From Marinobacterium sedimentorum (GTDB taxonomy: Bacteria; Pseudomonadota; Gammaproteobacteria; Pseudomonadales; Balneatricaceae): a stretch of DNA of 64,000 nt. The position numbers were made by a program, and so were the translations under genes. The stretch is from assembly GCF_024267675.1 (NCBI RefSeq), contig NZ_JALDYX010000021.1, positions 18,933 to 82,932 of the forward strand, written 5' to 3'. Below the pieces are notes generated by a model that saw only the letters and a program-made list of their open reading frames with translations, had not been told where the DNA came from and searched no databases. This document shows, one piece after another, positions 16,266-25,194 of the stretch. Position 1 is the first letter of the stretch, and the number at the start of each line of letters is the position of its first letter.

Positions 16266-17948
16266 TCACATGTTCGGATAGGTCGGACCGCCGCCACCTT
16301 CAGGGGTCACCCAGGTGATATTCTGCGACGGGTCCTTGATGTCACAGGTTTTGCAGTGCACACAGTTCTGGGCGTTGATCTGGAAACGCGGTCCGCTCGC
16401 CTCTTCCACAATTTCATAGACCCCCGCCGGGCAGAAGCGCTGTGCAGGCTCCGCCCAGGTAGGCAGGTTTACCGCAATGGGAATGCTGGCATCGGTCAGC
16501 TGCAGGTGGCTGGGCTGGTCTTCTTCGTGGTTGGTGTTGGAGAGGAACACCGACGACAGCTTGTCAAAACTCAGCTTGCCATCGGGTTTGGGGTAGTCGA
16601 TCTTCGGACTCTGCGCCGCGGGCTTGAGCTGGGCATAGTCCGGCTTGGTATCGTGCAGCGTGATCGGCAACTTGCCGCCGCACAGGTTCTGATCGACGAA
16701 GTTGAAGGCGCCACCCAGCAGCACACCGAACTTGTGCATCGCCGGGCCGAAGTTGCGGCTGCGGTACAGTTCGTCATAGAGCCAGGAGGCCTTGAAGGCG
16801 TCGGTAAAGGCCGCTATTTCCTGCCCGGCACTGTCGTTTTTGCCCAGCGCCTCGAATACGGACTCGGCCGCAATCAGGCCGGATTTCATTGCGGTGTGGG
16901 TGCCCTTGATCTTGGAGAAGTTCAGGGTGCCGGCATCACAGCCGAGCAGCAGCGCGCCCGGCATGGTCATTTTGGGCAGCGAGTTGAAACCGCCCTTGGT
17001 GATGGCCCGGGCGCCGTAGGATACCCGCTTGCCGCCATCCAGCGTCTGGGCGAACAGCGGATGATGCTTCAAGCGCTGGAATTCATCGAACGGGCTGAGC
17101 CAGGGGTTGCTGTAGTTCAGATCGACGATCAGGCCCACCACGACCTGGCTGTTTTCCGCGTGATAGAGGAAGAAACCACCGGAGGCATCACCCTGCAGCG
17201 GCCAGCCGGAGCCATGCACCACCAGCCCTGGCTGATGTTTGGCGGGGTCTATATCCCACAGTTCCTTGATGCCGATGCCGTAGTGTTGCGGATCGGCATC
17301 CTTGTCCAGCGCAAAGCGCTCGATAAGCTGCTTGCCCAGATGGCCGCGGCAGCCTTCGGTAAAGAGTGTCACCTTGGCGTGCAGCTCCATGCCCGGCATG
17401 TAGCTGTCTTTCGGCTGGCCGTCGTGACCGATGCCCATGTCGCCGGTGGCGATGCCCTTGACCGCGCCCTTGAGTTCACCGTCGGTGTGATAGAGCACTT
17501 CGCTGGCGGCAAAGCCCGGGAAGATCTCTACCCCCAGCGCTTCGGCCTGTTCAGCCAGCCAGCGGCACAGGTTGCCCAGGCTGGCGACGTAGTTGCCCTC
17601 ATTGTGCATGGTCTTGGGCACCAGCGCGTTGGGAATGCGCCGGGCCGAGGTTGCATTTTGCAGCAGGTACATCTCGTCGGCAGTCACCGCCGTGTTCAGC
17701 GGTGCGCCACGCTCCGCCCAGTCGGGAAAGAGTTCAGCCAGGGCGCGGGGTTCGATCACCGCGCCCGACAGAATATGGGCGCCGACTTCGGAGCCTTTTT
17801 CCACCACACAGACCGATAGCTCGCGCTCGGCATCCTGCGCCTGCTGCATCAGGCGAATGGCGGCGGACAGGCCCGCAGGGCCCGCGCCTACAATCACCAC
17901 ATCGAATTCCATCGATTCGCGTTCAGCAGCGTTCACGGCTTCGCTCAT
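16266..17948 (-). CDS. Electron transfer flavoprotein-ubiquinone oxidoreductase
   Basis: 560-residue inner-membrane-associated FAD/4Fe-4S enzyme that passes electrons from reduced ETF to ubiquinone. The FAD-binding motif VVIVGAGPAG is at 17-26, and the 4Fe-4S ligands are at the C-terminus: Cys506 in CPAGVYE, then Cys529, Cys532 and Cys535 in CVHCKTCD. It lies downstream of etfB-etfA on the same strand, 171 bp away, giving the complete electron route from acyl-CoA or amino-acid dehydrogenases to the quinone pool. It is full length, unlike the relic behind it. Confidence 0.97.
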   Translation of the reverse strand: MSEAVNAAERESMEFDVVIVGAGPAGLSAAIRLMQQAQDAERELSVCVVEKGSEVGAHILSGAVIEPRALAELFPDWAERGAPLNTAVTADEMYLLQNATSARRIPNALVPKTMHNEGNYVASLGNLCRWLAEQAEALGVEIFPGFAASEVLYHTDGELKGAVKGIATGDMGIGHDGQPKDSYMPGMELHAKVTLFTEGCRGHLGKQLIERFALDKDADPQHYGIGIKELWDIDPAKHQPGLVVHGSGWPLQGDASGGFFLYHAENSQVVVGLIVDLNYSNPWLSPFDEFQRLKHHPLFAQTLDGGKRVSYGARAITKGGFNSLPKMTMPGALLLGCDAGTLNFSKIKGTHTAMKSGLIAAESVFEALGKNDSAGQEIAAFTDAFKASWLYDELYRSRNFGPAMHKFGVLLGGAFNFVDQNLCGGKLPITLHDTKPDYAQLKPAAQSPKIDYPKPDGKLSFDKLSSVFLSNTNHEEDQPSHLQLTDASIPIAVNLPTWAEPAQRFCPAGVYEIVEEASGPRFQINAQNCVHCKTCDIKDPSQNITWVTPEGGGGPTYPNM

Positions 17949-17983
17949 GGGGACTTACCTCTTTCTTATTGCGGGGATGGAGC

Positions 17984-18009
17984 GGGCTCTGTCTGTACAG
18001 ACTGAGCCC
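17984..18009. other. Long inverted repeat between etfA and ETF-QO
   Basis: GGGCTC-t-GTCTG-TA-CAGAC-t-GAGCCC forms a 26-nt nearly perfect palindrome in the 171-bp gap between etfA and the ETF-QO gene. No T-run follows on either strand, so it is probably an mRNA-processing hairpin or a protein-binding site rather than a terminator. Confidence 0.6.
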
Positions 18010-18055
18010 CTGGGATAAGCTGTTGCACAACACACTGGCGAAAAACACAGCACCC

Positions 18056-18069
18056 GTAGGAGCGGGCTT
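18056..18069 (+). repeat. Partial REP-like sequence
   Basis: The sequence GTAGGAGCGGGCTT matches the GTAG-GAGCGG start of the REP elements seen elsewhere in the window, but the second half of the palindrome is missing. It lies in the etfA / ETF-QO gap. It could be a decayed REP or a member of another REP class. Confidence 0.4.
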
Positions 18070-18119
18070 CAACAGATCCGCAACCAGGCCGCAACTTGAG
18101 AGCGCGACCTGGAAGCCTC

Positions 18120-19055
18120 TTACAGGCTCGCTTCGAGTTCCGGCACGGCGTCAAACAAGTCGGCAACCAGACCATAGTCCGCCACCTGGAAGATCGGGGC
18201 TTCCTCATCCTTGTTGATCGCCACGATTACCTTGGAATCCTTCATGCCCGCCAGATGCTGGATGGCACCGGAAATACCCACCGCAATGTACAGCTCGGGC
18301 GCCACTATCTTGCCGGTCTGGCCCACCTGCATGTCGTTGGGCACAAAGCCCGCATCCACGGCCGCACGGGACGCGCCCACGGCGGCACCCAGCTTGTCAG
18401 CCACCTTTTCCAGCAGGGCGAAGTTCTCGCCGTTACCCATGCCGCGACCACCGGAGATGATCACCCGGGCCGCTGTCAGCTCGGGGCGATCCGACTTGGC
18501 CACTTCTTCGCCGACAAAGCGCGACAGCCCGGCGTCATGCACCGCTGTCACGGCTTCAATGCTGGCAGAACCGCCTTCGGCGGCCACCGGATCGAAGGCC
18601 GTGCCACGTACGGTGATGACCTTGATGGCATCCAGCGATTTCACCGTGGCAATGGCATTGCCGGCATAGATCGGGCGCTTGAAGGTATCGGCCGACTCAA
18701 CCGAAACGATATCGGACAGCTGACCCACATCCAGCAGGGCCGCCACGCGAGGCAGCAAATTCTTGCCGGTGGTGGTGGCCGGCGCCAGCACATACTCAAA
18801 GCCGGCGGATTTGGCCAGCTCTGCCACCAGCGGCGCGACGTTCTCAGCCAGCTGATGCCCATAGGCGGCGTTATCGGCCAGCAAGACCTTGTTGACACCG
18901 GCAACCTGCGCAGCCTGACCGGCCACGGCCTGGCAACCTTCACCCGCCACCAGCAACACGGCATCGCCACCGATGGCCGCAGCGGCGGCAACGGTATTGA
19001 GCGTAGCCGGTTTGAGGATGCTGTTATCGTGTTCCGCAATAATCAGGGTCGCCAT
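18120..19055 (-). CDS. etfA: Electron transfer flavoprotein alpha subunit
   Basis: 311-residue FAD-binding subunit of the soluble ETF heterodimer. It starts MATLIIAEHDNSILKPATLN, and its C-terminal FAD domain contains RVIISGGRGMGNGENF and the later ISGAIQHLAGMKDSKVIVAINKDEEAP signature (starts ISGAIQHLAGM). Its ATG overlaps the etfB stop by one base, so the two subunits are translationally coupled. Confidence 0.97.
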   Translation of the reverse strand: MATLIIAEHDNSILKPATLNTVAAAAAIGGDAVLLVAGEGCQAVAGQAAQVAGVNKVLLADNAAYGHQLAENVAPLVAELAKSAGFEYVLAPATTTGKNLLPRVAALLDVGQLSDIVSVESADTFKRPIYAGNAIATVKSLDAIKVITVRGTAFDPVAAEGGSASIEAVTAVHDAGLSRFVGEEVAKSDRPELTAARVIISGGRGMGNGENFALLEKVADKLGAAVGASRAAVDAGFVPNDMQVGQTGKIVAPELYIAVGISGAIQHLAGMKDSKVIVAINKDEEAPIFQVADYGLVADLFDAVPELEASL

Positions 19056-19804
19056 CAGATCACCTTCGCTTCGTTTTTCAGTTTTTCCACCAGCTCGGCT
19101 ACCGAGCCCACCTTGATACCGCCCTTGCGCTCGGCCGGCGGCTCAACACTCAGCAGCTCGGTATGGGCGCGCAGTTCGACACCCAGATCCGCCGGCGTTT
19201 TCACATCCAGCGGCTTTTTCTTAGCTTTCATGATGTTGGGCAGGGATGCATAGCGCGGCTCGTTCAGACGCAGATCGGTGGTCACGATGGCCGGCAGTTT
19301 CAGACCCAGGGTCTGCAGGCCGCCGTCGACTTCGCGGGTTACCAGGGCTTCATCGCCCTCGATCTTCACTTCAGAAGCGAAGGTGCCCTGGGACAGGCCG
19401 GTGAGTGCCGCCAGCATCTGGCCGGTCTGGTTGTTGTCGGAATCGATGGCCTGCTTGCCGAGAATGACCAGGCCCGGCTGCTCGTCGGCCACCACCTTGG
19501 CCAGCAGCTTGGCGACTGACAGGGATTCCGGGCTGTTTTCAGTCTCAATATGAATACCGCGATCGGCTCCGAGCGCCAGGGCGGTACGGATCTGTTCCTG
19601 CACCGCCTTGGGGCCGATGGACACCACGACCACCTCGGTGGCAACACCCGCTTCCTTCAGTCTCACCGCTTCTTCCACGGCAATCTCGCAGAAGGGGTTC
19701 AGTGCCATCTTGACGTTGGCCAGATCGACATCGCTGCGATCCGCCTTGACGCGCACCTTGACGTTGTAGTCGAGGACACGCTTGACCGTTACCAGTACTT
19801 TCAT
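19055..19804 (-). CDS. etfB: Electron transfer flavoprotein beta subunit
   Basis: 249-residue AMP-binding subunit of ETF. The start is placed at MKVLVTVKRVLDYNVKV (19804), preceded by an AAAAGG site; the open frame extends 20 codons upstream without family similarity. Family motifs include NPFCEIAVEEAVRLKE and VEPPAERKGG. It is the first gene of etfBA. No convincing promoter could be defined by eye upstream. Confidence 0.96.
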   Translation of the reverse strand: MKVLVTVKRVLDYNVKVRVKADRSDVDLANVKMALNPFCEIAVEEAVRLKEAGVATEVVVVSIGPKAVQEQIRTALALGADRGIHIETENSPESLSVAKLLAKVVADEQPGLVILGKQAIDSDNNQTGQMLAALTGLSQGTFASEVKIEGDEALVTREVDGGLQTLGLKLPAIVTTDLRLNEPRYASLPNIMKAKKKPLDVKTPADLGVELRAHTELLSVEPPAERKGGIKVGSVAELVEKLKNEAKVI

Positions 19805-20157
19805 GCTGTTCTGCCTTTTCGCATTAATGTCCAGGCCCACCGGGGCGGCCTGCATCGTTAACATGAACCGGGGTCAGTCTGGCCATAAGATACAACCAAA
19901 AAGGACACCCACCCGACCCAAGGGGCCGCCGGCCATCAAAAAATGTGCGCCAAGCGCCACTAGCCGGCATCTCAATGTCATGCAGTGTCCCTCTTTGGCA
20001 CGAACCGGACAATAACAAAAGGAGCCTATTAATTGACATATGGGGCCAATGGCACAAAATCCGGGGCCAGTACGGCAAACCCGCACGCAAAAAAAAACCG
20101 GAGCACAGGGCTCCGGTCATGGGTTCAGTTCACGCTGTTAGCGCAGTAACAAGCCTG
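19805..20157. other. Intergenic region between trpE and etfB
   Basis: This 353-bp gap holds the trpE terminator (20089-20117) and, presumably, the etfBA promoter. No gene with family similarity was recognised; a 98-codon minus-strand frame here looks like chance coding. Confidence 0.6.
20089..20117 (-). terminator. Rho-independent terminator of trpE
   Basis: On the minus strand an 8-bp stem ACCGGAGC / GCTCCGGT with a 5-nt loop (20097-20117) is followed by a run of eight or more T residues (complement of about 20089-20097). It lies 41 bp after the trpE stop codon. Confidence 0.88.
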
Positions 20158-21639
20158 TTACAGGTTATCCAGCCCCTGCTCCACCATGGCCACGGCACGG
20201 AAAATCGCCCGCCCCTTGTTCATGGTTTCGTCCCACTCGTTCTGGGGTACCGAATCGGCCACTATGCCGGCGCCGGCCTGAATATGCAGGGTCTTGTCCT
20301 TGATCACCGCAGTACGGATCGCGATGGCCGTATCCATATTGCCGTTCCAGGACAGATAGCCCACGGCGCCCCCGTAGACGCCGCGCTTCACGGGCTCAAG
20401 CTCGTCGATGATTTCCATCGCCCGCACCTTGGGCGCACCGCTGAGGGTGCCGGCCGGGTGGGCCGCACGCAGCACATCCATGGCACTGACGTCATCGCGC
20501 AGGCGGCCATTCACATTGGAAACGATGTGCATGACATGGGAGTAGCGTTCCACCAGCATCTTCTCGGTCAGCTGCACCTCACCCACCCGAGCCACGCGAC
20601 CGATATCGTTGCGCCCCAGGTCGATCAGCATCAGGTGCTCGGCCAGCTCCTTGGGATCCGACAGCAGATCCTGCTCCAGCGCCTGATCCTCGGCCTCGGT
20701 CGCACCACGGGGGCGCGTACCGGCAATGGGCCTGACGGTCGCGATACCATCTTCCACCCGGGCGAGAATTTCCGGCGACGACCCCACCACATGGAAATCA
20801 TCCAGGTTGAGCATATACATGTAGGGCGACGGGTTCAGGCAGCGCAGTGCACGGTACAGATCCAGCGGCCGGCTCTCGAAGGGAATCGACATGCGCTGGG
20901 AGATCACCGTCTGCATCATGTCACCCGACAGGATGTATTCCTTAATGCGCGCCACGGCCGCCTTGAAGGCGTCTTCACCAAAGCTGGACTTGAATGCCGC
21001 CTCATCAACATGACGCGCAGGCGCAGCCTCGGGTGGCCGCGGCGTTGCAGTGCGCAGCCTGGCCACCAGTTCATCGAGCCTGGCTTCGGCACGCGACAGC
21101 GCATCCGGCAGCGAAGGATCTGTGTGGCAGATCAGAATCAGCTTGCCACTGAGGTTATCGAATACCACCAGCTCATCAGACACCATCAGCAGAATGTCAG
21201 GCGTGCCTATCACATCCGGCGGAGCCGTGGCCGCCAGGCGCTTTTCGATATAACGCACAGTGTCGTAGCCGAAGTAGCCCACCAGGCCACCATTGAAGCG
21301 CGGCAGGTGAGGCAGATTCGGCACCCGGTAGCGGGCCTGAAACTGCTCGACAAAGTCCAGCGGATCTTCCACCTCCAGCTGCTCGACAATAGCACCGTCG
21401 GTACTGATGCTGACCTCATGGCCGCAGACCTTCAGCAGCGTGCGGCACGGCAGGCCGATAATGGAGTAACGCCCCCACTTCTCGCCGCCTTCGACCGACT
21501 CGAACAGGTAGCTGTAGGGCGCGTCGGCCAGTTTCATGTAGGTGGAAAGCGGGGTGTCCAGGTCGGCCAGTACGGTGCGCATCACCGGAATACGGTTATA
21601 ATTCTGCGCGGCCAGATCGGAAAACTGTTCAGGCGTCAT
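20158..21639 (-). CDS. trpE: Anthranilate synthase component I
   Basis: 493-residue chorismate-using large subunit that forms anthranilate with TrpG. It shows the feedback-site region with LLES-like SYLFESVEGGEKWGRYS near the N-terminus and the chorismate-binding domain with SPEILARV, RPIAGTRPRG, DLGRNDIGRVA, HPAGTLSGAPKVRA and GYLSWNGNMDTAIAIRT. A TGAGG site precedes the ATG. It is downstream of rpe and gph as in Pseudomonas, and is followed by its own terminator, so it is separate from trpGDC. Confidence 0.97.
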   Translation of the reverse strand: MTPEQFSDLAAQNYNRIPVMRTVLADLDTPLSTYMKLADAPYSYLFESVEGGEKWGRYSIIGLPCRTLLKVCGHEVSISTDGAIVEQLEVEDPLDFVEQFQARYRVPNLPHLPRFNGGLVGYFGYDTVRYIEKRLAATAPPDVIGTPDILLMVSDELVVFDNLSGKLILICHTDPSLPDALSRAEARLDELVARLRTATPRPPEAAPARHVDEAAFKSSFGEDAFKAAVARIKEYILSGDMMQTVISQRMSIPFESRPLDLYRALRCLNPSPYMYMLNLDDFHVVGSSPEILARVEDGIATVRPIAGTRPRGATEAEDQALEQDLLSDPKELAEHLMLIDLGRNDIGRVARVGEVQLTEKMLVERYSHVMHIVSNVNGRLRDDVSAMDVLRAAHPAGTLSGAPKVRAMEIIDELEPVKRGVYGGAVGYLSWNGNMDTAIAIRTAVIKDKTLHIQAGAGIVADSVPQNEWDETMNKGRAIFRAVAMVEQGLDNL

Positions 21640-21683
21640 TTTGCTGCCTCAAAAAGTGGGTTTGAAGGTGTGTCAGGCGGGCA

Positions 21684-21740
21684 TTACAGACGCCATCGCC
21701 AGCGCGACTCCAGCTGCAATACACCGAGTCGAAAGCCCAT
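21684..21740 (-). CDS. Possible trp leader peptide upstream of trpE
   Basis: An 18-codon frame ends 44 bp before trpE: MGFRLGVLQLESRWRWRL, with two Trp codons (complement of 21693-21695 and 21699-21701) near its end, as in attenuation leader peptides. A CGACTC / GAGTCG stem (21726-21731 with 21705-21710) lies within it. Against it, there is no clear Shine-Dalgarno sequence and no obvious GC-rich terminator stem before the T5 run. Attenuation of trpE has been reported for Pseudomonas putida, from memory. Confidence 0.4.
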   Translation of the reverse strand: MGFRLGVLQLESRWRWRL

Positions 21741-21852
21741 TTGATGAAGCACAAGAAATAGATTCACGGCTGAAAGTTATCAGTTAAATCAGAATGTTGG
21801 AGCTATACGATATAGCAAGCCCGAGGGCCTGCGCAACCGCCACCATAGCGAC

Positions 21853-22533
21853 TCACAGCAGCGCATCAAGACGCGCTACTATCAGGTCAGGCGCGCTGGC
21901 CGCTATAGGCTCACCGTGGTTGTAACCATAAGGCACTGCCGCCACCTTGCAGCCCGCCGCCCGCCCCGCCAGAACATCGTTGCTCGAGTCCCCCACCATC
22001 AGGGTGGTGGCAGGCGTGGCGCCGCACTGTTCGATGGCGCTGATCAGCATGGCGGGATCCGGCTTGCAGGTGGGCAGGCTGTCGCCACCGATCACCACGT
22101 CAAAGTAGCCATCGATCCCCAGCCCCTGCAGCATTTCACCGGTAAAGCGCATTGGCTTGTTGGTCGCAACGCCAAGACGAATACCCCGCGCCTGAAGCCC
22201 GTTAAGACATTCGAGCACGCCGGGATAGAGCGCACTCAGCGCTGCGGTAGACTCGCCGTAGAACTGCAAAAAGAGCCCATAGGCCTTGTCAAAGCGCCCC
22301 TCTGGCAGCCTGGCATCGGATATCTCCAGCTGTCCGTGCAGCGCACGGCGCACCAGCGTCGGTGCGCCATTGCCGACCCAGTCCCGCACCCGTGCAACGC
22401 CGGCGGGCTCAAGCTCGAGCGCCGCCAGCATGCGATCGACGGCCACAGCCAGATCCGGCACGCTGTCCACCAGAGTGCCGTCCAGATCGAACAGCACCAG
22501 GGCGGGATCCTGGCCTGCGAACAGGCTGCGCAT
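21853..22533 (-). CDS. gph: Phosphoglycolate phosphatase (HAD family)
   Basis: 226-residue HAD-superfamily phosphatase that removes 2-phosphoglycolate. Motif I is LFDLDGTLVDSVPDLA, motif II VATNKPM, motif III KPDPAML, and the acidic motif IV is in MVGDSSNDVLAGRAAGC. It overlaps the rpe stop by one base and precedes trpE, the arrangement found in pseudomonads. A 212-bp gap then separates it from trpE. Confidence 0.94.
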   Translation of the reverse strand: MRSLFAGQDPALVLFDLDGTLVDSVPDLAVAVDRMLAALELEPAGVARVRDWVGNGAPTLVRRALHGQLEISDARLPEGRFDKAYGLFLQFYGESTAALSALYPGVLECLNGLQARGIRLGVATNKPMRFTGEMLQGLGIDGYFDVVIGGDSLPTCKPDPAMLISAIEQCGATPATTLMVGDSSNDVLAGRAAGCKVAAVPYGYNHGEPIAASAPDLIVARLDALL

Positions 22534-23204
22534 CAGGAAACCTTCGCCAGCTCGGCGCGCATGGCGTCGATGGTGGCGCGGTAATCATCGGTATTAAAAA
22601 TGGCGGAACCGGCGACGAAGGTATCGGCACCGGCCGCAGCGATCTCGGCGATATTGCCGATACCCACACCACCATCCACTTCGAGACGGATATCCAGCCC
22701 GCTGGCGTCAATGCGCTCGCGCACCAGACGCAGCTTGTCGAGGGTCGAGGGAATGAACTTCTGACCGCCAAAACCCGGGTTAACGGACATCAGCAGAATC
22801 ATGTCCAGCCGATCCATGACGTGATCAAGGTAATGCAGCGGGGTGGCGGGATTGAACACCAGGCCCGCCTGACAGCCGCCATCACGAATCATCTGCAGGG
22901 ACCGGTCGATGTGATCCGAGGCTTCGGGGTGAAAGGTGATAAAGCTTGCACCGGCCTCGATAAACTCGCCGATCATGCGATCGACCGGCTTTACCATCAG
23001 ATGCACATCGATGGGGGCCTTGATGCCGTGCTTGCGCAGCGCCTTGCACACCATGGGACCGATGGTCAGATTTGGCACATAGTGATTATCCATGACATCA
23101 AAGTGCACAATGTCGGCACCCGCCGCGAGTACATTTTCAACCTCCTCACCCAGGCGGGCAAAGTCGGCGGACAGAATGGACGGGGCTAGTTTGTAATCGG
23201 CCAT
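22533..23204 (-). CDS. rpe: Ribulose-phosphate 3-epimerase
   Basis: 223-residue TIM-barrel enzyme that interconverts ribulose-5-phosphate and xylulose-5-phosphate. Signatures are APSILSADFARLGEEV, VHFDVMDNHYVPNLTIG, HLMVKPVD, VNPGFGGQKFIPSTLDK and LEVDGGVGIGNI, which carry the catalytic Asp residues and metal ligands. It is the first gene of rpe-gph and diverges from the DUF3530 gene. Confidence 0.97.
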   Translation of the reverse strand: MADYKLAPSILSADFARLGEEVENVLAAGADIVHFDVMDNHYVPNLTIGPMVCKALRKHGIKAPIDVHLMVKPVDRMIGEFIEAGASFITFHPEASDHIDRSLQMIRDGGCQAGLVFNPATPLHYLDHVMDRLDMILLMSVNPGFGGQKFIPSTLDKLRLVRERIDASGLDIRLEVDGGVGIGNIAEIAAAGADTFVAGSAIFNTDDYRATIDAMRAELAKVS

Positions 23205-23296
23205 GGTCAGACTCTTTGTGAAGGAAATTTTGAATCGGCGCTATTGTAACCAAGCAAGGCCTTGCCTGCGACCGGGCAGTTCTGAATAATCCGGAC

Positions 23297-24322
23297 ATGA
23301 AGCCAATACTCTGCGCCCTCACCCTGAGTCTCCTGCTGCCCGTCGTCATGGCTCAGGCCGCTGCATCCGCTGCCCAGACAAATATCGAAAGCGACCCACA
23401 AAGCAGCCCCGAAACCAGCTCTCCTGCTGCCCTGCGTGAACGGGTCGAGCCGACACCCCAGCAACAGGGCATGCTCGATCTGGCCCGCGCCCTGGAGCAG
23501 GCACCGGAAACCGAGGCCAACTGGCTTGAAACCAACAGCGACCGCAGCCTGACACTCTATCAGCCCGCCAGCCAGGCCGAACCCACCGGCGCCGTGATTC
23601 TGCTGCCCGATGAGCACAACCATCCGGACTGGCCGCGGGATCTGCATCCGCTGCGCACAGGTCTGGCGCGCCACGGCTGGGATACGCTGTCGGTCGCGCT
23701 GCCGCGCAGCGCCGCCACGCCTGTGCCGCCGCGCAGCTTTGTATCCAACAGCAGCGCAGCCGCCAGCGGTGCAGAGCCAAGCAATGCAGACGCCAGCAGC
23801 AATGGAACTGACGGCGCAGCGCAGGACACCGAAATTGCGCCTATGGAGCTGTACGCCGAGCGCGTGATCAAGATATGTGAAGCCGCCATCCGGCACCTTG
23901 AGTCCCGCCAGCACGACTATCTGATCTTTCTGGGAACGGGTACAGGCGCGGTCTGGGCGGCGCTCTGCGCCAGGGAGTTTCAGCAAAGCCACCAGCTTGG
24001 CCTGACTCTGCTGAATGCGCGCCAGCCCTCTGCCGCGGGCGCACCGCAGTTAAAGCAGCTGCTGACGGAGCTAAGCGTGCCGGTGCTGGATATTTATCAG
24101 CTGGACCAGGTGGCGATAGTGGCTGCGCGCCTGCGTGGCAACAGCGCCCGACGGGCGCTTCTGGCAAGCTACCACCAGGGGCAACTGCCAGAAATACTGC
24201 CCGCCGATGACGGCGCCCTGCTGTTGCGCGAAGTGCGCGGGCGCATCAAGCGTTACCTGATGCCTGCGCCTATGATGAACCAGGGTGCGGCCGAGCCCGC
24301 CGAGCAGCAGCCGGGCCGCTGA
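23297..24322 (+). CDS. DUF3530 family protein, exported alpha/beta-hydrolase-like
   Basis: 341 residues with a Sec signal peptide (MKPILCALTLSLLLPVVMAQAA), then a low-complexity Ser/Ala linker. The DUF3530 body includes TGAVILLPDEHNHPDWP, LRTGLARHGWDTLSVALP and a YLIFLGTGTGAVWAA segment that resembles a hydrolase nucleophile elbow but has Thr in place of Ser. A second Ser/Ala/Asn-rich insertion lies around residues 150-175. Function unknown. It stands alone between rpe and djlA. Confidence 0.75.
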   Translation: MKPILCALTLSLLLPVVMAQAAASAAQTNIESDPQSSPETSSPAALRERVEPTPQQQGMLDLARALEQAPETEANWLETNSDRSLTLYQPASQAEPTGAVILLPDEHNHPDWPRDLHPLRTGLARHGWDTLSVALPRSAATPVPPRSFVSNSSAAASGAEPSNADASSNGTDGAAQDTEIAPMELYAERVIKICEAAIRHLESRQHDYLIFLGTGTGAVWAALCAREFQQSHQLGLTLLNARQPSAAGAPQLKQLLTELSVPVLDIYQLDQVAIVAARLRGNSARRALLASYHQGQLPEILPADDGALLLREVRGRIKRYLMPAPMMNQGAAEPAEQQPGR

Positions 24323-24354
24323 CCCTCTCTATCAAGGGCTTTTTATACCTAATA

Positions 24355-25194
24355 TCAGGCCGCTTTGCGGGCGTTTTTAACACGGTCGTAGGCGGCCTGA
24401 ATTTCCTGGGTTTTCTCCTTCGCCAGCTGCATCATTTCCGCTGGCAAGCCCTTGGCCACCAGCTTGTCGGGATGATGCTGGCTCATCAGGCGACGGTAGG
24501 CCTTTTTCACCTCGGAATCCGACGCCGACTCGCTTACACCCAGCACACCATAGGCATCTTTCAGCAACTGCGGTTCGGCAAAGCCCTGCTGATGGCCGCC
24601 GAAACTGTGCTCGCCATAGGCCTGCTGCGCCTGCATGCGGGCGATCAGCGCCGCCACTTCACGCTCGGTCATCATCAGCTGCTGACACACCTGGCGCACC
24701 AGCGCGAGCTCCGCCGGGCTGATGCTGCCATCGGACATCGCCGCCTGCAGCTGAATCTCGACAAACATCAGTTTTAACGGCACGTTATAGCGGATCAGCG
24801 CCGACAGCGGGCGCAATACCTCGCCGATATCGAAGTTCTCGTGCTTGCCTTCGTTGAACAGGCTTATCGCCTCTTCACGTCGGGTCTGATCCAGGTTCAT
24901 GCGCGCCATCACATCCCGCGCATAGCGAATCTCGTTTTCCGTTACCCGGCCATCGGCCTTGGCAATCTTGCCCATTACGGCAAAGGTGGCGCGGAAAAAA
25001 GCCTCGCGCGGATTAAAGCGTCGCAGGCTACCCTTGAGCCAGCGATCCAGCATGAAACCGATACCGGCGCCAAAAATCAGCCCGAACAGCCCACCGCTGA
25101 ACAGACCAATCAGACCACCAATGACCAGCCCGGTACGGTGCTGACGCACGTTGTCGGCCAGTCCTGCCCCGAATTGCTCCGGATTAATTGCCAT
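24355..25194 (-). CDS. djlA: Co-chaperone DjlA
   Basis: 279-residue inner-membrane DnaK co-chaperone. An N-terminal glycine-rich membrane segment (VIGGLIGLFSGGLFGLIFG) is followed by a TerB-like domain (AVMGKIAKADGRVTENEI) and a C-terminal J domain with the essential HPD motif in RRLMSQHHPDKLVAKG. It overlaps the end of murU by 11 bp, making a three-gene unit amgK-murU-djlA. Confidence 0.95.
   Translation of the reverse strand: MAINPEQFGAGLADNVRQHRTGLVIGGLIGLFSGGLFGLIFGAGIGFMLDRWLKGSLRRFNPREAFFRATFAVMGKIAKADGRVTENEIRYARDVMARMNLDQTRREEAISLFNEGKHENFDIGEVLRPLSALIRYNVPLKLMFVEIQLQAAMSDGSISPAELALVRQVCQQLMMTEREVAALIARMQAQQAYGEHSFGGHQQGFAEPQLLKDAYGVLGVSESASDSEVKKAYRRLMSQHHPDKLVAKGLPAEMMQLAKEKTQEIQAAYDRVKNARKAA

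Noticed and set aside
17991..18000. CTGTACAG as a LexA box
   Set aside because: The LexA consensus has CTGT and ACAG separated by eight bases; here they overlap within a longer palindrome.
19945..21744. 599-codon plus-strand open frame
   Set aside because: Antisense of trpE; the product is low-complexity His/Gln/Arg-rich, typical of a GC-rich shadow frame.
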